This document shows, piece by piece, positions 40,019 to 53,500 of a DNA stretch of 64,000 bases. This DNA is from Batillaria attramentaria (Eukaryota > Mollusca > Gastropoda > Batillariidae), in contig JACVVK020000488.1 in NCBI GenBank assembly GCA_018292915.2, positions 42,501-106,500 of the forward strand. The letters are read 5' to 3'. Within the stretch, counting starts at the first letter, position 1, and each line of letters starts with the position of its first letter. Below the pieces are notes generated by a model, which ran no database searches, had not been told where the DNA came from, and worked only from the letters and a program-made list of their open reading frames with translations. The translations under genes were made by a program, and so were the position numbers.

Positions 40019-40219
40019 ATTCAAGCACACGCACACACGCGACTATTTTCTATCGATGAGTAAATGTAAGATTCCTCCCCCCCCCCCTTTTTTTTTTTAA
40101 AGGCCACCACCAACTAACTAACTGACTAAGTTTTTCAGAGGAAAAATGTCGCGCCTACGCATGCAAGGTATCTGAGATCTGGGTCAGTTTTTCAGGTGTC
40201 GGTTAGAAAGACTGCAAGG

Positions 40220-40711
40220 GGCCGGCCCCAGTAGTGTAGTGATTAGCACTTCGGACCATGGACCGGGAGACCCGGGCTCGAGTCCCAGCCGAGGCAACTT
40301 GATTATTCCTACCTAGGTCGACTTCTATTCAGAGCGGGTGTGCTATGGGCCCAATGGGGAGGCTGTTGCCACACAGCCGAGATTCACCCACTTCACGGGT
40401 GCGACTTTGGGGGTGCTTCCCTTGGAATGACACGTCTTATGATGTGGATGATTACACGGCCGGCACCGCAGATGCCGTAGTTCCCGGGCCTGGTTAATGC
40501 CGGGATATTTATGACAGGAAGCGTGGAATGCAGCCCTGTCCCGCAGTCCCAAACCACACGGGCCTCCATAGCATCATCCTCATCACCATCATCATGCATA
40601 CTAAACATTGCCCCAGCTTCCGCGCCCTCCGTGGATTCCACCTATTACCTGGGAGGAACACCACTGGAACGGGCAAAGAGTTGGGGCAGCAAAAAAAAAA
40701 AAAAAAAAAAA
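40220..40711 (+). mobile_element. Poly(A)-tailed SINE, copy 2, with target duplication
   Basis: Same family as 13364-13871. Flanked by TGCAAGGGGCC (40213-40223) and TGCAAGTGGCC (40712-40722); ends in an A-run. Confidence 0.9.
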
Positions 40712-41166
40712 TGCAAGTGGCCGTTGTTTATCAACTAGAAACCATTAGGCTACAACTCAGTTGTAGGGAAACGTGACTACAATCTGAAGATGTGTCTATG
40801 CTCATAAAAAAAACGCCTTAGATGGGAGCTAACGTCGTGGAAACTTTTGAAGCGGCATAGCAACGGGAAAAGGTCGTCCATTTTGATTCCGCCCCCCCCC
40901 CCCTCCCGCTCCATGTTATTCCTCATTACTGTCTCGTGGCAGCTATGAGCATGAGAGCCCGTGCGTGTAATTCTTAAATAAGGAGAAAAAGGAAGAAGAT
41001 TCGCCAAGCGCTGGCCATGATTTCCTCCATGTGCGAGCATCAAAGACAAAGCTTGATAGACGGGGCTTTGTCATTAATACTGGACATTGATTTTCTGTCT
41101 TGCTAGGACCTTGTTTTGTCAGGTAGGCTGTCAAATCACAAGACTGTTGACTAGTATCTTTCGAAC

Positions 41167-41169
41167 GGT

Positions 41170-41258
<89 letters not shown>

Positions 41259-41305
41259 AGAGAGAGAGAGAGAGAGATTTCTGTGTAGAGAGAGAGAGAG
41301 AGAGA
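41167..41305. repeat. (GT)n followed by (GA)n
   Basis: (GT)n at 41167-41203 and (GA)n at 41205-41305. Confidence 0.95.
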
Positions 41306-41970
41306 GAACAAACCAGACTCGTCAACTCACCCCCCCCACTCCCCTCCGAGCGCACACACACACACACACTGACCCCTAGGAAGCAGGACTATCTGCTGCT
41401 ATCACTAACTGAGTAGGCGAATGCAAATACATCATAAAACAGAAATTAATTTTCCTCCGCAAATGAAACTTGCAACGTGTAAAATTTAAGAAAGGAAGAA
41501 ACGAATGATTAAAGTGAATCAATCGATCAATGGACGAAAATAATTCATTAATTTTCTCCACAAATGAAATTCGGCACGTATAAAATTCAAAAAAGAAAGA
41601 AAGATCGAATGCATGAATCAATGCATGAATGAATGAGGAAGTTCCCATGCGTGTCCTCCAGTGTCTTGAATCTGGAACTCTTCCCTCCAGCCATGATCCG
41701 AACGTGATCTCTTGACCGGCCAGCATGCGTGCTGCACGGACTAAGAAAAAAAATCCAGCCTCAGTGGTCAAACGGTCCGAACAGCCTGCGGTAATTGTGA
41801 AAGCTCGTTCCTGTTATTATATTAATCAATACATGAAGAGGATTGAGTCTCCGAATTACGGTCGAGTAGCCTCCCCCCCCCCCCCCATGTGATTCAGAGC
41901 CAAAGCTCGGTATACTCGTGCTGGTCTATTCCATACCACAGCGTTTGTGCTTTTTCTTTAATGAGAGAGA

Positions 41971-42319
41971 GATGGGTGGGTGTTTGGGAGTTTAACGTCC
42001 TTTTCCACCACGTAAGGGTAATATCAAAGACGGGGCAACGATGAAAAAGCCAGCAGAAATATTTGGCCCCAGCCGGGTAAAGAGAGAGAGAGAGAGAGAG
42101 AGAGTGATGATGATGATGATGAAACTTTATTTTCCAACGGTTAAAGTTTTGACAGAGAAGGTCGTCAATTTACAAACTTGCCGTTGCTACACACTACTAA
42201 AACACATCTAGCAAAGAAAATTAAAACATTGAGATCAAATATTTACAGGTGACTCTCTCTCTCTCTCAAGCACTCATCCGCATACGCATGTTAGCAGGAT
42301 TCAGCGTGGACTAATACAT

Positions 42320-42360
<41 letters not shown>

Positions 42361-42397
42361 AACGACCTTTCCCACCACGTACGGGTGATATTAAACC
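41971..42397 (-). mobile_element. Two tRNA-Arg-like SINE fragments (41971-42078, 42356-42397) and a reversed retroposon end (42107-42250)
   Basis: The first fragment runs from GTTTGGGAGTTTAACGTCC to GGCCCCAGCCGGG and lacks the head. The second has only GTTTAACGACC and CCACCACGTACGGGTGATA. Between them, AAACTTTATTTTCCAACGG and AAGTTTTGACAG are the reverse of the end at 26920. Confidence 0.75.
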
Positions 42398-42986
42398 GAG
42401 GCCACCACTAGTTTTCATCCTTACCGTTGCTAATATTACACAAATTTAAAAAAAAAATAAAATAAAATAAAGACTGAGGCGGTGGAAAAATCCCCTGCCG
42501 AGCTTAGTTGCCACCCTTGAGCTGCTAGCTACGGTAGGCATAGGCTGGTTTTACGTAGCATTTCAACAATGCCCTGTGACCTTGACCCCTGTTCAAGGTT
42601 AACCAAAACAAAATTAATAGGCTTCTTTGGAGTCGGATAATGACCACGCACACACACCCAAAATGCTGGTGAAAGGTTCACCCGTTTTCAGGATAGTTTA
42701 GAGAAACACACACGCGCGCACACACACATACACGCAGTTGATCGCAATAACCTCCAGTCTCACTTGATGGGCAGGGGCTTCCAAAATACATCAGTAATCA
42801 CGAGATTCACCCTTCATCCTCACTCACACACACACACACACACACACACACGTAATGTACGTTTAAGCGCATGTGTACTTATGGAGAGAGAGAGGGAGAG
42901 AGAGAGAGAGAGCACGTAGAACCAAACCCACAAGTGTTGCTTTCTACAAACAAACACCCTAACACACAAACCCCACCTCCAGACTG

Positions 42987-42992
42987 TTTATT
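42987..42992 (-). promoter_or_regulatory. Polyadenylation signal AATAAA with GT-rich downstream element
   Basis: The minus strand reads GCAATAAACAG, followed within 15-45 bases by GGTTTGTGTGTT and GTGTTTGTTTGT. This is a classical signal plus downstream GT-rich element. It is the best-formed polyadenylation site below the tomosyn stop. Confidence 0.55.
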
Positions 42993-43315
42993 GCACAAAC
43001 ATGAAACTTGACAGTACAGAGGGCCAATGCAAGTATAACAAAGAAATAAATCTGCTCTGGAGAAACCAAAAAATGCTCATATGCTGGAATGGCTAACTTG
43101 AAAGAAACCAACAAACAACAAAAAAAAAAAAAAAAGGAAAAAAGAAAAAAAAAAGGAACAACACATTGCATTTGTATAGTGTACACGTACGGTACTTTCA
43201 ATGGCAACGGAGGTAATGTATCTGAAGATAAGTAAAGGGAACATGAGTTCCTTGTTCATCACTACAGGACTAAATCACGAAAATACATGTACCACACCCC
43301 TCTCTCTCTGTCACA

Positions 43316-43384
<69 letters not shown>

Positions 43385-43404
43385 CTCTCTCTCTCTCTGT
43401 CACA

Positions 43405-43453
<49 letters not shown>

Positions 43454-44196
43454 CTCTCTCGATGTAAGATGAACAATATTCTGGTCCTTCTACGCCAAGT
43501 TTAGGAAAGTGGTTTGTTTGTGCATCACTGTCAGTCAAAATAGAGAAGAATGGAACAAACTGGAACCGTCCATGTCCGTACGACTACACTGGACTACAGT
43601 AACATACACGCACATGCAAGTGATGTGAATAGAATCCAGCAATTCTAGTAAACTATCCAAAAATCACTAATCCGAACTTTTCAACAGCACATCTATGGTT
43701 ACCTATTTCATTGACTTCTACAATAAAATTTACTACTGCGCAGTAGTAGTCCACATGATTCTTATTCATGATAATGGTTTCTCTTCTGTTAATGCACACG
43801 CAAACACGTATTATATATATCTCGACACAGGTGAGTGGCGGTTGTTAATGTATACCGTTTTCTAAACAACACAATTCAGAATGAGGAATAAAAGTTTTAA
43901 GATCAAGATCCAACGACCAAGCTTACTACAAGAGTGGACCTATAACGAGATACAATCTCCTTCAACTTCAAAAATACAAAGCAGGTTGGGTGACTGTTGA
44001 TTCGTCAGATGTGGTCTGTGTGGGATACAAGCAACAATGCCAACTTTATAAACAATGAAACAACTATTTGATCCTAAATTTCACGTGTTTGCAAATCCCA
44101 AAGGGAAAGACAGCTGATACAATTATCCACTATTACGAAGGAAATAGATAAAAATGGACAACGAAAATATAATTCAAATTACCAGACACAAGCATA

Positions 44197-44251
<55 letters not shown>

Positions 44252-47204
44252 CAATAACTTACTTAAAGTTTCTTTACTAAAAAGTCACTAAACTCCTGTA
44301 ACACATTACAACATTTATCACGACAATGTGTTTGTAGCTGTATACAGTTTCAAATGGGGACTTCTGGCACTGCAATTATTAATGCCGTTGTAAAATACAT
44401 TTTCTACTAAAAAACTAAACGTCTTCCTGAAGGTACTGACAAAGCGATGACCTCAGAAAAACAATGCTATCGCGAACACCCCCTCCCCCCCCCCCCCCAA
44501 AAAAAAAATCCTCTGTGTATGTCCTGCAGTTTGAGTTTTTTTGTTTTGTTTTTGTTTTTTTTGGGGGGGGGGGACTGGGTTGTTCTTAAGGAGCTAAGTA
44601 TGGAGATGTAAAGAGGGAACAGAGGGTAAAGGTAGGAGTTAAAGTTTTCAGATTCAATCTTCACTCAGTCTCACTATGAGAGCTTACAAACACACCTGTA
44701 AGCATTTCCTCCTGACACACAGACCTCAACATTTTCCAGAAGTGGTCAAACCACCAATAAGTCTAAGGGTCCCCCCCCCCCCCCACCACGTACAGTAAAT
44801 GTATAAAAAATCTTCACAGGAATACAGTAGAATATACAGTAGAATACACTATGCTTTCATTGTCAAAAAAAAAAAAAAAAAAAAAAAATCTGTTAATTTT
44901 ATCACTAATAATATTATGTCACATCTATGGTAATCTGAACATTTACTTTTTTTTAACAATTATGTACTTCTCCATTATGCTCCTATGAACTATCAGCATC
45001 ACAGACTAAGAGGGAAAAAAACAGTATGCTTTTTCCCCATAGTGTCAAACACTGCACACAAAAATAATAATAATAATAATAATAATAATAGTCATAATCA
45101 TAATAATAATGATACACCTATCATCAATTGTTGTTCAGTTCAACATGCTACCCAACATCTACCCATCCAACAGCAATACACACAGAAATCTGACAAGCAA
45201 ACACACTTCTTGTACTTAAGTCAGAGGCACGCAAGAAAAAAATAAGACTGAAGAAAACAATCATTTCTGTGGTTTGGTTGCCAGGATAGAAAAACAACAA
45301 TAGAACTAATAATAACAGTAATTAATAAATAAATAAACAAATTATTTAAAGAAACACAAATGACTTTTTTTTAAAAAAGAAGCTGTTACTCTGAACCAAG
45401 AAAATATATGGACCAGACAGTGCTATGCGTACACGATCTGTTGTCTTTGGAGGTGGCATCAATGTTTGGACAAATTACTGTGAAATGGAGGAAGAGGCAA
45501 ATCCACTACAGCATTAGCTAAGCTACTATCGCTCCACAATTTGGTAGATGACTGGGGGGGAGACAAAAGACAAATAAATACACAAACGCACAAAAACTAA
45601 TAAATTCATAGTACAGATTTCCCAAGTTAATAAATAATGGCCGCACATATCACAACTCGGACTCCAGCTAATACGGACAACACATTGTGTGTAAGTATAA
45701 AATTAGAAAATGAAAGGTCATTTAGACTAACACAACACAATCGACTTTGTTTAAAACAGATAATGCGGATTCTTTTGTACAGGTATCCAGGAATGGAGAA
45801 AAGATCTAGTCCACATGAGATCAGCAGTATATGATGGGTGCCATTCTAGTACAAACAAGGGCATACAACTTCTTCCATCACTGAGTTTCTTCCCTTGCAC
45901 TCGGTAGAAACAGCTCTGCACTGGCCTTGATGTTCCTCGCTGAAGGTGGTGTTCCGCTAGATAATTACAGAAACAAACATGCAAACTAAAGATCTCAGTA
46001 GCATGCTGAATCAATCTCTTTTCGTTTTGCACACAACCTTTTCCAAGGGCACTGATCAATGTTCTGACTCCTGACTTCACGGTTACTGATGAGAAAGCCA
46101 TTCGACCCTTTGCAAATGTTTCTTCAAACTCTAAAACAATACAAACAAAAAGTGTGTGTGTTTTTTTTTTTTTTAAAAACATGCCTTACTGTTGTAATTT
46201 CCTAACAAACACTTTCCCAAAATACATCAGAAAGATGTGATGCACTGAACTGAAACGAATTTCAATAGTTTCTGCTCTTGGTTTTACAAATGCCGCTCCA
46301 AATTTTCAGGATGTTCAGAATCCCTCCGTAACACAGAGTATCAAACTTGGCAAAGATGGGTCTAGCCTGGCATCACACTTGAGCAAACTTTGAGCTGCAT
46401 GACGAAGCAGACAAGACATGACTCATTCCGACAGTCCGAGTAGCAGTAGGGTAAGTTTCCCTTGCACACTAATGGGATTTTCTGGTGCTATCAAATCCCC
46501 TTAGGCAAAACAGGTAGAAAAGCGTAAGTTGAAATCCTTCAAAGTTCAATGTTGAATTTATATTTCAGATGTTTTATTACAGGCAAACTGTACACATGTG
46601 ACCTTCCATGAGAAAACCCGGCTTAAATGCAAAATTTTCAATTTTTTGTTTTTGGAGCCATCTTAAAGAAACAGCCTTGCTCTTTACAGTGCAAAAAAAC
46701 TCCTTTCAAGACATCATAATTTAAGGGAAAAACTACCTGATTTTGGCAAAATCGCAATACTGATCAGATAGCACCCGCTGACCTTTGTTAGCCTCTAGCT
46801 CGGAACAGCGGCGTGCGTCTTACGCCGGGTTTTCTCGTGGACAGTCACATATCTGTTTCATTCAGGATCCACATTACTCAAACAAATCTGTGCAAACTGG
46901 TTTTTTTTTGGGTTTTTTTCCTGCTGACAGGGGAAGATCTCCCTTGGTCACAATAAAGCTGTTCGCGTGTAACTAGCCTCAAAAACAGGAACACCAAGGC
47001 CACTGCAGAGCCGTAACACCTGCCCCCCACAAACAGCCATACTCTTATCTGCCTTGGACACACTAGACACGAGACACTGAGTGAACATTGTCAAAATGGA
47101 CAGGAGTTGTCTGCCACACACGTGGACAAAATTTATCACCACACAGCACAGGAGACCACCACAACACGGTAACAAGACTCAGCTATGTCAGGCAGGTGTG
47201 TGTC

Positions 47205-47830
47205 GCTAGTCCTACGTGGCAACAGTCCTGTGTTGATAGTCTTATGCCGACAGACCTACGTGGTGATAATCTGAATTTTCAGTAGTCCTATGCTTGATAC
47301 TCCGAGTCGACAGTCCTACGCATCATTAGTACTAATAGTACTAAGTTTATTAGTCCTATGCTGCTTTAATTGTTTTCCTCAACCTACTAGTCCTACTCTT
47401 TGATAGTCTTGTACACAAGACATGAAAACCCCATGTGTCAGTATAGATCATCACCTGTAGGACTATCGCCATCTCTGTATAAAATCAGGAGAAAGCATGC
47501 AAGCAAATGAACAACATTTCTACACTATATCATACTAAAGTGACAGTCAGCATGATTCAAGTTAAAGTGCAAAGGAGGAGTGTATGATAATCTTAGTGAG
47601 TCTGGCGAATTGGATTGTGAGGGAGACTGCTAGTGATTCTGCAGACTTTAGGAGTCCATCGCCAAATCTCAAACGTGTAGGCCTATTGATACATGTACTT
47701 AGGACTGACAAGACTACCAAGTGCAGAGCATAGGACTATCAAAAATCAGACTATCGATACAAAATGAGTAAAATTGTCAGGCTATTGACAGAACTGTTGC
47801 CACTTAAGACTAAGGAGACGCCCCAATGTC
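47205..47830. repeat. Degenerate inverted short-repeat array in the putative 3' UTR
   Basis: The left half (47205-47420) is rich in TAGTCCTA/GATAGTCTT phrases. The right half (47455-47830) is rich in TAGGACTATC and AGACTATCGA, which are complementary. Confidence 0.5.
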
Positions 47831-48914
47831 AGGCTAGTCAATATAAAGTCAGCTGATGGAATCAACCAAAAAAAAAAAAAAAAAAAAAAGCGGCTCACCT
47901 TTTCACCACAGCGAGCCAGTTGAAATGGTGAAATTGCTCCAAAAAAAAAAAAAAAAGAAGTCTTGATTTGCAATAAATAGATGCATAGATAGTCTTGTGT
48001 GGAATGAGTTGACAACTACGCTGGCAAAAAAACACGCAGAAGTAAATGATTTCTGTCTGAAGTGTGCAAGTTTGGCAGAGCAAATTTCTAGCAAATGACT
48101 GCGAGCTCCAACCTTTCCTGAACACAGTGACTGAGTTGACCCCAACACCCCTTCCCCCAAATGGGTAATCTGAAAAGGATCATAACTTGGCTTGCTGAAA
48201 ATGCTGGCAGGTCACAGGGCTGAATTGTATTTTAATTTTTATTTCCTTTTCTGTTTTTCAGAATAGGACCTTACTCTGTTTCAAATGAAAATTTAATCCC
48301 AATGCTACACCAAAGAAATAAAATAATTACCCCCCCCCCCCCAAAAAAAAAAAAAAAAAAACAACAAAAAACAAAACAAAAAAACCCGAGATGAGCGACT
48401 ACTGTAGAGCAGAAAAAAATCTCTCATGCTGTGCCCAAAATCTTTTTTCTAGTCTCTCAAAAAGAAACAGAACAGTTAAATTCCCCACCCCTGTTACATT
48501 GTCTGAACATTATTCTGTGGGAAGGGGAGTCCAACTATCCAACCTACTATTTAAAACAGTCCTATGTACAGAACCCTCTCACCAACTCCAGTCAGTGTGT
48601 CTGAGAATCCACTATAAAATGGATTTGATAAAAACACAAAAGTTGCCACCAGCATATAATTTTTTTTTTTTTAATTCAACAGACTATCTCAATTTCTTCC
48701 CTTCTCATAAACATGCTATGAGATAATCCAAACCTCATCTGCTCACCAGTCAATGAAAAATTACCACAGCGCTTTCAAGCAGGACATTCTACGACAACCT
48801 CAACAAGCAAATCGAGCAGCCACACAAGCACACTTCTTTCTAAAATCATTTCTTCTTTCTTTGGTCAAATTATTTTTCCTGTGCACTATGTAACACCAGC
48901 CAGCTTACTGTTTC

Positions 48915-48990
<76 letters not shown>

Positions 48991-50041
48991 TCTTCTTCTT
49001 CTTCAACGAAAGAGAATCTGACTTCAAGTTTTCAAGGAAATTTTTCAAGAAGTCTCCATCATCAGATCTGTAGGTTGCACACAAATGGTCCCTTATATTG
49101 AAGTCAAGCCAAGGAATGCAGTTACACTGAACAAAATGGAATTGAGCAAACAAACATTGTGCATTGTGGAACTTGCACAGGAACTTTACAACAGGTTTGG
49201 TTGAAGATATATCCTTCTTCATATCTGATCTCTCTGTTTTCAAAAACACTGTGACTGCGCAGAATGACCAGTAAGGCTTTACGTCGACAATCTAACTCCA
49301 CTCACTCTGCAATGAAACAACCACTCTCCCATTCACTATTTGCTGATCAAAGTTAAAGCCACATTACTAACAGCTTTCGAGTAAAATTGCACATCTCCGA
49401 TAACATGGCATATACATGTACTGACAAGAGCCTGCTGCACTGCACATGGATCACACAATCTTGAATCCAGCAGGCTTGAAAAAAAAAAAAAATACTGTGT
49501 CATCAAGGACTGCACGGAAACACAGACAGATACACTTGGCAACAATTCCTTGAATATATACGTGTAGGAACCAAACTTCCTTTGGATCCAGAAGCCTTAA
49601 AACTGCCTGGGGAAGAAAAAAAAAATTACCCTTGCTTCGTTCTCACAACAAAGGAAAAAAAAATTCAACGTAAATCACTACCGAGAATACACTGATGATT
49701 TTTCTGCCACAGAAACATTCCTTTGTTGTTTTTTTTTCAGTAAATCTAGTTGTGACAGTTCTCTCACATGCAATGTTTTCCTTCCTCAAGTTACAAGTGA
49801 CAGAGAAATGTACACAGAGCAACTAGTAAATGAATAAACCAAGAAACTTTCAAACTGTATACCAGACTAGAGCTGTGAGTATCATGAGACTGGGGGTGGG
49901 GGGTGAAGGCGCTACACTGTACGAACAATGCCCTTCTAAAACCTATCCCACGTTTCTTCAATGATAAGTGATGTGTTAGGGTAATGTACTGTCCGGCTTG
50001 GTGTATTGCAGATGACAAAACAAGCTGAAGAGTGCGGCTAG

Positions 50042-50233
50042 GCCAAGACAGGTTTCCCACTCAAACCGTATTTTAATATGGGGCACGAGCTGGTCAGTTA
50101 CAAGCGCCTATTGCACATCAAACCATGTGCGGCTCGCAAAACCGTCCCCGCCAACCAGCACATTGACAACTCAGAGGAACGGCTGAAGCAGCGAGATTTC
50201 CAGTCCACATACGGAGGTTCGTTAAAGCAATGA
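50042..50233 (+). other. Short coding-like ORF of unknown identity
   Basis: A plus-strand frame opens after a TAG at 50039 and runs to TGA at 50231. It has an internal ATG at 50078, giving 51 codons (MGHELVSYKRLLHIKPC, then SEERLKQRDFQSTYGG). It is GC-richer than its surroundings, with codon-like third positions. Upstream, the same frame holds ATGACAAAACAAGCTGAA before the TAG. I do not recognise the protein. It lies antisense to the putative tomosyn 3' UTR and could be a decayed exon, a processed copy or chance. Confidence 0.3.
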
Positions 50234-51074
50234 CTTATTTGGGTGCAAGCTTCACTGCATCACCTAAGTTGGGCCACGTTCCTGTTGCTTTTCAGCATTA
50301 ACGGTACCTGTTCTAGAGTGGGAGAACTCAAATGCAAGTGGGGCGAAAACAGTAGCTGGAAGCTGATAGATGCTCCCCAAAACAGGCGAGTATCATGTCT
50401 ACGCTTCGGAGACCTAATGAATGGTTGAACTCAGATAATAGACACTGGCTAAAAACTGGCTGTTGTCAGAGCAGCCATGAAGTAAAGACAAACTCTAGGA
50501 CATTTTTTGCACTTTTTTTTTTTTTTTTTTTTTGGGGGGGGGGGGGGGGTGTGCATAATACAATTTAATGAATGATGAACCATCCATGATGATGGACAAC
50601 AAAAACAAAGCACGTGTCTACTCAGTCAGAGGTATGTCTTCAATGTGTTGTTTTTTGTTTTTTTTATGAAATGGTTACTACTTGGCAAAATGCCCGACTA
50701 ATCAGTGACAGCCCTCCTATTAAAAGAGTCTGAAAGATTCCAGCTGAATTGAAATACTCAATGTAATCTCTTCCCTATGCTAGCAAGCTTCAATGCTCTG
50801 TTACATCTACTGCGCCTCTTTTGAATCAAAACAGAACTAAAGCTTGCTAAAAAAAAAAAAAAAAACCCAAAAAAAAACAAAGAGATGTGCTCATTACAAT
50901 TATTAAAACAATGCATCTGGTGTTATGGCTACCTTTGGAACATGACAAACAGCAAAAAATACTCTGAGTCTTTAGCTACGGAAATAATCCATCCTCAAGA
51001 AAAACCACATCAGTTTCTAAATGCATCACTCGGAATGAAATGTACATGCTGGGACACAAATGAAACAAACGTAA

Positions 51075-51134
51075 TATTTACATGCTAGTCGTGAAGCCTA
51101 CATATCCGTTCCATTAAGTATTAATGTATTTACA
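51075..51134 (-). promoter_or_regulatory. Two Pumilio-type motifs in the putative 3' UTR
   Basis: The minus strand contains TGTAAATA at 51134-51127 and again at 51082-51075, matching the PUF-family consensus UGUANAUA. They are 52 bases apart. The match is seen; binding is inferred. Confidence 0.4.
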
Positions 51135-51380
51135 ATATACCATTCATAGACATAAATGTTATCATCACAGGGGCATGTAACGGAATATACGTGAACTCAT
51201 CTTACATCAAATCAATTTATGAGAAAATAATCAGTACAGTGTACATGTACTCACAAAAATCTCACACACATCACATGACACGCTCTCGCGTACCAAAGCT
51301 ATTCGTTCTCGCTCAAGTCCTTTTTCTTCCCGGTAAAGATGAGATGTCAAGTTTGCCACATATTGCACTCTCGGCATAAG

Positions 51381-52003
51381 TAAAGGCCGTTTTTAACCGG
51401 GCGGACTTTTGGTTCGCGAACTAGGTTCAAAGAGTACGTCGAACTAGGTTTGCGCACGTTGTTTCTTAACCGACCACATACTTGTGCGCAAACCCTGGTT
51501 CGAAAGGTTCGCCGAACTGGGTTCGAGGACTGCATAGCGTGTCGTAGGAACCCTCGCGATCCTTTTGCCGATCCTGCGCTTTGATTGGCTGCTCGGGGAG
51601 AGCTGTTGCGGTGCGCATGTACATAGTTGAGGAAAATGGCGGATGGACTGGCGGCTATCGACTCACTTCACATTTCCCTCTCTTGCGCTCTTTTCCTCTT
51701 TTTTCCTCTTCCTTGGCTTCCAAGAGTTCACTCAAAACGATAACTACCGCAAATGCCTCGTCGTCTCGATCTACGAAGGTGGCCATTTTGGTTGTTTACG
51801 ATTGTCTCAACTTCCTAGTCCGAGTCCGCCTTGTTCGGGCGATGACGTATGTATATCATTAACGGTCGGTTAAGAAAGAGAACTAGTCCGGCCGAACCTC
51901 TAAAACTATGTACGTGTGCGCGCTTGCCCTGTTCGTATACAATATTCAGTTCGCCAAACAAGTTCGCCAGACTGGTGGTTCGCCCGGTTAAGAACGGCTT
52001 TAA
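51381..52003. mobile_element. TIR element of about 620 bp with promoter-like interior
   Basis: The left end, TAAAGGCCGTTTTTAACCGG then GCGGAC, and the right end, CGCCCGGTTAAGAACGG then CTTTAA, are inverted copies. Ends resemble a TTAA target. The GC-rich interior has AAAATGGCGG at 51633, GGCCATTTTG at 51781, GATTGG at 51583 and TGACGTA at 51843. No transposase is present. Confidence 0.75.
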
Positions 52004-53500
52004 CATAACTTAACCACATTTGCCACGTGACAGCCCATGCTGCGCTACCCATCTAGCAAAAAGAGCATCAAAATAAATCCTGCAGGAGAACAGAAATCAC
52101 CATCACCATTTTAACTCTATGCAATGAATCCCAACATGATGAGTCATATCTGGTGAAAAAGCCACTCTACAAAAAAAAAGGAAGTCGATCAGGGAGTAAA
52201 AAAAAAAAAATCATGAAAGATGTCTTGTGACAGATGCACTGATCTGTCTTAACCAATTTTTGTCTCTCTCACAATGCCATGGGAAATGAAAGGCATACTA
52301 GTAATTTCTCTTCTACAAATTGGTTTAGAAAGGAAAACAAAAAGAGATTCATTTGATGCAAGAGAAATCGCAGGCCAGTACATGATTCAGAGAGCCTGAC
52401 GCGTAACTATGTGATTACAAATGGAATCTATAGAACCTAACATGTGCTTCATTTCTCTGAAAGATGCAGAAGGAAAGACGGGTGAAGGGGAATCAGTCGA
52501 AGAGTGAGACGACAGGTCCCCTTTGTGCGAGGGGCAGGTTAGAACAACAATGAAAAATGTCAAACATCACAGACTGTTTCAGCCCTTTCTCCTTGCGTGT
52601 GGGGCACCGACGTCTGTCCATCCGTCCGTTTGTCCGTTTTTGCTGAGGGTGTCAAAAATCGAGAGCAATCCACACAAATAGTCATTCAATCTGCGTGCAA
52701 GCTTCTCCCATACATCTTCACATCACCTGTCTCTGTGAGCTAGTGCCCAGCATGATGAGTCCCAGAAATCTTACTCTCGTGAGTGACAAACAGCCAGTTT
52801 GGTGTCAGCATAAACGTTGGATTCTCAGGCCATGTCGTGTCTCGTACACTTGATCTTGGTGCACGACATGACTCTGAAAAGAGCCGGCACAAACTCACAG
52901 AAATGAAATAAGCCTCATGCCTCTGAAGCACTGATTTGTCTGGATTTCAACTTACAGAAACTTTCCTTCACAGGCATATGCACAAGGGAAGCGTACATAT
53001 TATGACTTTGGTGAGGTAAAACAATCGCCAAACATGGGAAGCCTTCCATTTTCTGTGCATTTTCTACAAACCTGCTACCAGCATTAACACACAAACAATA
53101 AAAACTCTTTCCCTCCAGGAAGAGGACAGCAGCTCCAATCGCAAAGAGACCACCCGGATGTGCTGTGGCATGACCTCACAACTTTCACCGTCAAACTGAT
53201 GTAAACTGGCAGAACACACGCAAGCCAAAACGCCACGCTTGGGAGGTGACAGTTCTTAAGTCCCCAAAATCACACAACAAGCCAACAGGCACAGCGGGGT
53301 GGCGGCCATGTCTGGCAAGGATGTGAGAATACTGCAAGGGGGCTGGGTCTGGTTGGATAGAGGGAGAGCAAGGTACTGCACCACGGCTCGAGGCCCACCA
53401 GATTTTGTGAGTGTGTTTGCGTGTGGTAACAGGGGGCCGACACCTGAAGTAGGAGAAGTTCAGCATAGCACCGCAGCGTCAGGAGGAAGGGAGGGGGGGG

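Larger units (their letters stand above)
42966..53500 (-). other. Putative very long tomosyn 3' UTR (about 10.5 kb)
   Basis: From the tomosyn stop to the polyadenylation site near 42.99 kb there is no supported coding exon on the minus strand. None of the SINE families scattered through the rest of the window is present, which fits transcribed sequence under constraint. It is AT-rich with many A- and T-runs, (CA)n tracts at 43326-43382, 43416-43452, 44199-44248 and 48917-48985, an (AAT)n tract at 45063-45090 and one TIR element at 51381-52003. Other minus-strand AATAAA sites (near 46571, 47343 and 48239) could give shorter forms. That it is a UTR is inferred. Confidence 0.45.
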
